Of a stretch of DNA of 64,000 nucleotides, positions 57,921 through 64,000 are shown in pieces. The stretch is from NCBI GenBank assembly GCA_034509755.1, contig CM067541.1, forward strand, positions 17,100,001 to 17,164,000, read 5' to 3'. The stretch is from Anisodus tanguticus. Lineage: Eukaryota; Streptophyta; Magnoliopsida; Solanales; Solanaceae. The notes beneath the pieces are model-generated. The model was given only the letters and a program-made list of their open reading frames with translations, was not told the DNA's origin and made no database searches. The number at the start of each line of letters is the position of its first letter. Position 1 is the stretch's first letter. The translations under genes and the position numbers were made by a program.

Positions 57921-58693
57921 ATCTCTATACCTTTAGTTCATAACCTTGCACTATACATTAAAATTATCTACTAGTTCAGAGTGCAAATTAGAGAATAGTT
58001 GACCTATTTGCAGAAAGTCTACTTGTTTAATTATAGTTATCCTATAATCCTACTTACATAAGTGGTTACGGCCACTTGACCTAAGTTAATAAATGTTGAA
58101 ATCACATTCTAGTGCTAACATAGTTGAGGAAGCTCCCAACTGACTCCCCCCCCCCCCCCCCAAATGACTTCTCTCTTAAAAGCGGAATATTATGTGATGT
58201 AACGTACCGAGCTAGTTGTAACTTTCTGCAGCTTTAATCACTTTTAATTTCATTTAATTTGATTAAATACTGGACATGCTTAAAGCAAATATGCAAAACC
58301 TCATACATTCATACTTTAGTTAAAATTATCTGCGTAATTTTAATTTGAAGGAACCAACAAACAACAATAAGTCGTACAAATTAAATTTAAAACACATGTC
58401 AGAGCGGGTGCAACTTTATTGAATCAGACTCGTTTGAACACAGTATTTTCGACAAATAATATAAATTTATGGGTAAAAAATCTATTAAGATTGTAACAAT
58501 TAATTGATTTGAACCATAATTTTTGGTATATAATGGGTTCATAGTACTTTTCGAACACTCATAGAGGCTTTGTCGACATGTGTCGTATGTATTGTCAGTT
58601 AGATACCGGTGCTATGTTAGTATTCAAGAGTTAGATGGTTTGTATATGTTGTGGCTATGAAGCCCTATATATATGTTTTTTTTTTCTTTTTTA
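57921..58693. other. Intergenic DNA with a 16-C run
   Basis: No gene seen. A homopolymer of 16 C lies at 58146-58161. Confidence 0.5.
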
Positions 58694-58744
58694 AAAAATT
58701 TGGACCATTTCTCGATTTGTGTGTGTCATCATTCCGCAGGAGTC

Positions 58745-58776
<32 letters not shown>

Positions 58777-58796
58777 TCGGATGTCCCCGAAGGGAC
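58694..58796 (-). ncRNA. U6 snRNA copy, probably retroposed pseudogene
   Basis: The minus strand reads GTCCCTTCGGGGACATCCGA, TAAAATTGGAACGATACAGA, GAAGATTAGCATG..., ACAAATCGAGAAATGGTCCA, the U6 spliceosomal RNA. Changes from the plant consensus as I know it cluster in the ACTCCTGCGGAATGATGACA stretch, where GGCCCCTGCGCAAGGATGAC is usual. Upstream I see neither a USE (RTCCCACATCG) nor a TATA at -25 to -30; TATATAAATATATA lies right at the 5' end. The 3' end is followed by an A-rich tail, and TATATATATGT occurs on both sides. This fits retroposition more than a working pol III gene. Confidence 0.88.
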
Positions 58797-59527
58797 TATA
58801 TAAATATATATGTCTTTTGGGTTGCTAGTTATGAGATATTGTCATGGTTTTCATATTAACAGATGTATTGATACTATGTATATGTCAGTTTCATAGGTCT
58901 TACAGGTTGGTTCAATCGGCCAGATAAGGCACCGGGTGCCGGTTCGCTCCCCAGATTTGAGGCACGACACTTTTATTTACTAGATTTTTAATATAAATAA
59001 AAAGTTTGATTCAAAACTATCAAGTTCTTCGGAACCCACAACTAAAATGGTGACTCCACCCAGCAAAAGCCAAAGAGAAAAAGAAGAAGGTACAATTTAA
59101 TGTCTTTATTTTCGGAATACCTGATTATTCCACCATATCAGAAGAAATAAAATAGAAGAAATATATGCCCATCATATACATCACTACAGTATTACAGGAA
59201 AGCAGTTGTTCATTTTCTAACAGCCTTTTGTTTTGTTTTGTTTTATAGTGCTATGATACTTCAGAAAAAGGCCTTTTGCTAACAACCATCTTGATCAAGA
59301 ATGATTATATTATCCTTGTTTTTTTCTTCTTTTAAATCCAGAATAATAATTTGCAGCATAATGACAAGAAGTAAATCAAACATTGTAAATCTAGGTAATA
59401 GTTCTTTTAGTGTAACTTGTTTTTGTTGGAAATTTAATGTAGAATTAAGTATATCTTATTATTTATGACTCAAACAATTGGGGCCCCGCACATCGAAAAC
59501 GTCGTTTCCACACACGTGCACACGTAG
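58797..59527. other. Intergenic DNA with a tRNA-like patch
   Basis: 58905-58965 (GGTTGGTTCAATCGGCCAGA, GGCACCGGGTGCCGGTTCGC) has A-box and B-box-like words and may be a SINE head, but no cloverleaf or target duplication was found. No gene seen. Confidence 0.35.
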
Positions 59528-60350
59528 TGCAAAGTATCGCAAATTTCATTAGTGAAAGAGATATTGGTACGTATGTAATACGTTTAAGACATAGAATGAT
59601 GGACAATTATTGGCCAAATGACAAAGTATTCCACGTTGGTAAACGAAGGAAGAAGTGTACGAAGTGTAAGATGAAACGTGTCGGAAATCGCCGCGGAGTC
59701 GGGAAGGGCCGCGGCGCAGCCCCGTCGGAGCCGAGGCGCCGGAGCACCGCGGCGCCTCCCAGGGAGCGCCGCGGCGCTAATTGGGTCTTCGGTTACTGGA
59801 GTCGAGGCGCTTCGGAGGCAGAATGCCGCGACGGGAAGTTGAAAAGTTCTGACCTTTGGGCTGATTTTGGAGCATTGATTCTCCATTACTTGGCACATGA
59901 ATTCAACCATTATTTGGTTGAATGTAACCTCTCAATTAAGTGTCATTACATGGATATTGAAGGCCATTAGTTGGCTAGTTGAGGGGTCTTCTTCTTACAC
60001 TATAAATTGAGGCATTTGGCTCAATTGAAGAACACTACACAACTCTTAAAAAATACTCCAGAATTTTTTGAATTCATCTTCTTCCTCTCTAGCAAAGTTA
60101 CTATACTCAAAGTTCTTCAAGCGTAACACTTGAGTTTCCTTTGCTCAATTGTTAAGTTGTTGCCGTATTTTGGGAGACTATTGCCCGACAACGTAAAAGG
60201 TGATATACGGGGCAATCTTGTCTTAAAGACAGAGTGCCATCACTCGACTCAGCAAATCACACAAGTAATTTGTTAAGTTCTTGATTTCCAATTTATTGTA
60301 ATATTTAGTTTATCATTTCTTACAATTGTAATAGTTACTTACTTCTCGTT
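59528..60350 (+). repeat. 5' LTR of the terminal copia element
   Basis: It shares ordered blocks with the solo LTR at 26650 (ATTTCATTAGTGAAAGAGAT, CTTGAGTTTCCTTTGCTCAA, TACGGGGCAATCTTGTCTTA, CTCGACTCAGCAAA). TATAAATTGAGG at 60000 is a TATA box. 59688-59835 is a GC-rich patch of repeated GCCGCGGCGC words. The start and end are approximate. Confidence 0.7.
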
Positions 60351-60359
60351 TCTGATTCT

Positions 60360-61380
60360 ACTGCTGCTGCTACTCAAGGCAACCCATCTACCTTCCCCAT
60401 TGCTCAAGACACACCTAATGCCTTTCCGGTTGCTCAAGGCTCATCTAACGCCTTTTCTGCTGCTCAAGGGAACGTTGTTGTTCCTCCTCCTGCTGGATTC
60501 CACCATGAACGCCCTGAAAAGTTCATGGGCTCCAACTTCAAGAGATGGCAATAGAAGATGTTATTTTATCTGACTGTTATGGGAATGACACGTTTCCTAA
60601 CAGAAGATCCTCTACAAGCTGGAGATGAAATGGACCATTCGCCTACTGAAACGGCCGAAGGGGGCCTAGGTATCCATGTCATTAATGGCATAAAAATGGT
60701 TCTTGATGCATGGAGTCATAGTGATTTCATGTGTAAAAACTATATATTGAACTGCTTGTCAGACCCTCTCTACACGGTGTATTGCACCGTAGGCACTGCC
60801 AAAGAGTTGTGGGAGAAACTGCAAAAGAAGTACAACGCACAAGATGCAGGTACTAAAAAATTCATCATTGGGAAATTTCTAAAATTTCAAATGGTGGATA
60901 GTAAAACAGTGATGTTCCAAATGATTCTACATCACATGGATTTGGAAGGTATGAAACTAAATGAGTAGTTTTTTGTTGCATCACTGATTGAAGAGTTACC
61001 TCTCTCGTGGAAAGAGTTTATGAGTTACTTAAAACTCAAAACAAAGGAAATGACCTTTGAAGAACTTATTATCAAACTCTAAATTCAAGAAGATAATAAA
61101 AAGGCCTTACCTAGGGGTAAACAACCCGCTGAGGCAAATACAAATCTGGCTGAGGCCAAAGGGAACCCAAGCAAGAAGCGCAGGTTCCAGAAAGACAACA
61201 AGACCCAACCGGCGGAGAAGTTCAAAGGAAACTGTCACCACTGTGGGAAACCTTGTCACATGAACAAGGACTGCCGCAAGCTCAAGACTGAGCAACAAGA
61301 GAAGACCAAGGCTAAGGGCAAGGCACAGGTTAACGTCGCCAAAGACAAGTTTCTTGACGACATGATTGAGGAGTTCTCAG
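60360..61380 (+). pseudogene. gag of the terminal copia element
   Basis: The N-terminal part carries ten-residue repeats (IAQDTPNAFP, VAQGSSNAFS, then AAQGN) from 30-bp DNA repeats. After RPEKFMGSNFKRWQ there is a TAG in place of the usual Trp-like codon. The ATG at 60558 continues the core (MLFYLTVMGMTRFLTEDPLQ, DSHSDFMCKNYILN-like text, ELWEKLQKKYNAQDAGTKKF). Stops occur at 60968 and 61081. The zinc knuckle CHHCGKPCHMNKDC is intact near 61230, within a Lys-rich tail. Confidence 0.85.
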
Positions 61381-62690
61381 TGGTGGTGCTTGAAGCAAAC
61401 CTTGTTGAGAATCTCATGCAGTGGTGGATGGACACAGGTGCTACAAGACACATCTATTCCAATAGAGATGCCTTCTCCACTTATACACCGGTTACAAACA
61501 AGAAGTTGTTCATGGGCAACGACGATTCCTCTGGCGTGCTGGGGGTAGGAAAGGTAGTCCTGAAGATGACTTTTGGAAATGAGCTCACTCTGAAGGAGGT
61601 GATGCATGTTCCTGATATTAGAAGAAATTTAATTTCAGGTCATTTATTGGTTATTGCTGGTTTTAGGCTAGTGTTTGAATCCAATAAATTTGTAATCACT
61701 AAGAATGGAACGCTTGTGGGAAGAGGATTCGTCTGTGAAGGCCTCTTCAAAGATAACGCCATGTCTTTATTACGTACAAGAAATAATATTTAAGCTCATT
61801 CTTCTTACTTGCTTGAGTTATCTAATTTATGGCATCATAGATTAGGACATGTTAACTACAAATCCATCCAAATGTTGGTAAAGTTGGAGTTGTTGCCGTC
61901 TATCGACGTAAACCCTCAACATAACAAAGCTTCTTTTTCGATCTGTCGAAAGGAATACCGCTCCTCTAGAACTTATTCACACAGATATACGTGATTTGAA
62001 GTTTGCACAAATTAGAGGGGGGAATAAGTACTTTGTGACATTCATTGATGATAGCACAAGGTATTATTACATTTACTTGTTGAAAAGTAAAGATGAAGCC
62101 TTTGAAGCGTTCCAATGTTACAAAGCAGAAGTTGAGAACCAACTAAGCATGCGGATTAAATCCATTCGTAGCGATAGATGGGGAGAATATGTAGCGCCAT
62201 TTGAGGAATATTGTGCCCAAGAAGGCATTGTTAATCAAACAACGGCTCCATACACACCTCAGTCGAATGGTGTGGCGGAACGCAAGAACCGCACATTGAA
62301 GGAAATGATGAATGTCTTGCTCATCAATTCTGGTCTTCCACAAAATATGTGGGGAGAAGTTGTCCTTACCGCTAATACGATTCTTAACAGAGTCCCACAT
62401 AAGGGTAAGGAAAAAACTCCATATGAATCATGGAAGAGAAAGAAACCCACCTATAAATATTTAAAGGTATGGGGTTGTTTGGCAAAGGTTGAAGTACCCA
62501 AGCCAAATCAGGTCAAGATTGGGCCTAAGACTACAGATTGCATATTCATCGGATATGCAAATAACAGTAGTGCTTATCGCTTCTTAGTGCATAAGTCAGA
62601 TATTCCAGATATCCACGGGGTACAATCATGGAATCAAGGAATGCTTAATTCTTTGAAGATACCTTTTCTAGAAAGGAAAAAGACATAACA
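61381..62690 (+). pseudogene. Protease and integrase of the terminal copia element
   Basis: Protease active site: WWMDTGATRHIYSNRDAF near 61425 and the block LTLKEVMHVPDIRRNLIS near 61590. Pre-integrase: LWHHRLGHVNYKSIQML near 61830; the CXXC part is damaged by a frameshift near 61950. Integrase core: FVTFIDDSTRYYYIYLLKSK near 62035, IRSDRWGEYV near 62165 (second Asp; Trp replaces the usual Gly), and GVAERKNRTLKEMMN near 62270 (Glu). The C-terminal part has KVWGCLAKVEVPKPN. A stop at 62688 ends the frame. Confidence 0.85.
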
Positions 62691-64000
62691 TCTCGCAAAC
62701 GAAGTTATGAACAAAGCTCTTAGGAACCAGGAGTCGTTGACGGCCCGAATATAGATGGTTCAGATCCAGTGGACCTCAAAGTGGCTGAATATTCAGAATC
62801 TAGTGTTCCAGATACTCAGAACTTGGAGACTCCAGAGATGGAACTAAGGCGAAGTAAAAGGGTCAGGAAGGATAAATCATTTGGTTCTAACTTTGTAGCT
62901 TATATGGTTGATGATGAACCAAGGACAATTGCTGAAGCATTGTCAACTCCAGAGGCACCGCTCTGGAAAGAAGCTATTGAGAGTGAAATAAACTCCATTC
63001 TGCATAACAATACTTGGGAGTTGGTTGACCTTCCTCCGGGAAATAAATCATTGGGTTGTAAATGGGTACTCAAACGGAAGTATAATGCAGATGGGTCTAT
63101 AGATAAGTACAAGGTAAGGTTGGTAGTCAAGGGCTATCGGTAAAAAGAAGGCCTTGACTACTTTGACACGTACTCCCCGGTGTCTCGGATGATGTCCATA
63201 CGAGTATTCATTGTGATCGCAGTATTGCGTGACCTTGAGATACATCAAATGGATGTCAAGACAGTCTTCCTAAATGGTGATTTAGAAGAATAAATCTATA
63301 TAGAACAACACGAGGGGTATGTGGTTCCAGGGCAAGAGAAGAAAGTTTGTCGGCTTGTCAAATCTCTGTATAGGTTGAAACAAGCCCTGAAGTAATGGCA
63401 CGAAAAATTTGATAGTACTCTACTATCGAAGGGTTTCGCCATTAATGAGTGTGACAAATGTGTCTACATGAAAGGTAACTCTGACTCGTTCGTCATGATA
63501 TGTATATACGTAGACGACATGTTGATCACAGGTAGCTGTCCTAGCTTGATTCTAGATACTAAGAACATGTTGGAACAATGTTTCGACATGAAGGATATGG
63601 GTATCATAGATGTCATCTTAGGGATAAAGATCTCTAAGACATCTGACGGACTGGTCTTATCTCAGTGTCACTACATCGAGGATATATTGAGAAAGTTTGA
63701 GATGTTTGACAGTTCGCCTATAAAGGCACCACTGGATAGAAATCAAAAGCTTGATAAAAATTATGGTGCGCTCGTATGCCAGGAGCAATATGCACAGGTG
63801 ATTGGTAGTTTGATGTACATAACAAACTGCACCCGACTTGATATTGCTTATGCAGTCAACAAGTTGGCTAGGTTTACCCGTAATCCAAGTAATGATCATT
63901 GAAAGGCGTTGAATCGGGTACTATGATACCTGAAATACACGCTAACTTACGGGTTGCATTATTCGAGATATCCAGTTGTACTAGAGAGGTACAGTGATGC
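62691..64000 (+). pseudogene. Reverse transcriptase of the terminal copia element, cut by the window end
   Basis: The linker and RT start at 62769: LRRSKRVRKDKSFGSNFVAY, LWKEAIESEINSILHNNTWE, KWVLKRKYNADGSIDKYKVR. Stops lie near 63142 and 63290 (GDLEE*IY). The catalytic Asp block reads HQMDVKTVFLNGDLEE. The SLYRLKQA block carries a stop (KQALK*WHEKF). MICIYVDDMLITGSC near 63500 keeps the YVDD box. DMKDMGIIDVILGIKISKTS and the connection SLMYITNCTRLDIAYAVNKL follow, then a stop at 63901. Confidence 0.87.

Larger units (their letters stand above)
59528..64000 (+). mobile_element. Ty1/copia element, 5' part, running off the window
   Basis: A 5' LTR (about 59528-60350) is followed by gag, protease, integrase and RT on the plus strand; the RNase H end and 3' LTR lie beyond base 64000. 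It has a CCHC knuckle and Tork/Tnt1-like integrase text (inference), unlike the Ale-type elements at 21547, 35619 and 51215. I see no TGGTATC primer site after the LTR, so the leader may be deleted. Several stops make it non-autonomous. Confidence 0.85.

Noticed and set aside
58905..58975. tRNA-like A-box/B-box patch
   Set aside because: It lacks a complete cloverleaf and flanking duplications; mentioned only as a possible SINE head.
59527..59970. 147-codon frame rich in Arg/Ala
   Set aside because: It lies in the 5' LTR over the GC-rich patch; the GC content keeps it open. No protein family seen.

Overview
The window is plant nuclear DNA, AT-rich and dominated by degenerate retrotransposons, with a single intact protein-coding host gene. 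Several repeats match types I know from Solanaceae (nightshade family): RTE LINE 3' ends finishing in GTTGTTG, a Tekay-type solo LTR starting TGTAATACCCC, GGGTGTGTTCGGTAG foldback elements, and a Tat-type Ty3/gypsy element with an antisense extra ORF. The lone gene is a BRANCHED1-like TCP factor whose exon 2 resembles solanaceous BRC1. The species cannot be fixed from the sequence alone. Layout, left to right: 1394-13089 is a decayed Tat-lineage Ty3/gypsy element with both LTRs. Its pol is interrupted by about 450 bp of foreign, organelle-like DNA, and it carries a long reverse-strand ORF between pol and the 3' LTR. 13535-18353 is a Mutator-like DNA transposon with about 150-bp inverted ends and a 9-bp target duplication (8 of 9 match). 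It carries a broken plant-mobile-domain (MAIN-like) gene, a 120-bp-period tandem array and a LINE/SINE insertion with a perfect 16-bp target duplication. 18363-21404 holds no gene but has a Stowaway-like MITE nested in another MITE. 21406-25012 is a truncated Ty1/copia element between two ~140-bp direct copies of non-element DNA. 26650-27600 is a probable solo LTR. 28845-32557 is a Ty1/copia remnant on the minus strand. 35532-37952 is a second truncated Ty1/copia element between ~85-bp direct repeats, with templated filler at its junctions. 38665-38801 is a tRNA-derived SINE with a 15-bp target duplication. 42188-42640 is an RTE LINE end and 42751-44819 a Tekay-like solo LTR. 45006-46232 (minus) is the BRC1-like gene: two coding exons, with a 120-bp intron whose retention gives an alternative C-terminus. 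47100-47420 and 49640-50735 are RTE LINE pieces. 51131-57917 is a three-level nest: a foldback MITE containing an AGGGGTGTACA-ended element containing the best-preserved Ty1/copia element, which has 206-bp LTRs and an AGGAG target duplication. 58694-58796 is a U6 snRNA copy, probably retroposed. 59528-64000 is another Ty1/copia element that runs off the window. How the genes work together: only the TCP gene looks functional. Every transposon reading frame has stops or frameshifts, so none looks autonomous. The unusual themes are long direct duplications around captured transposon fragments, a GCCGCGG motif spaced about 20 bp apart in two unrelated copia elements, and repeated long G/C homopolymers.
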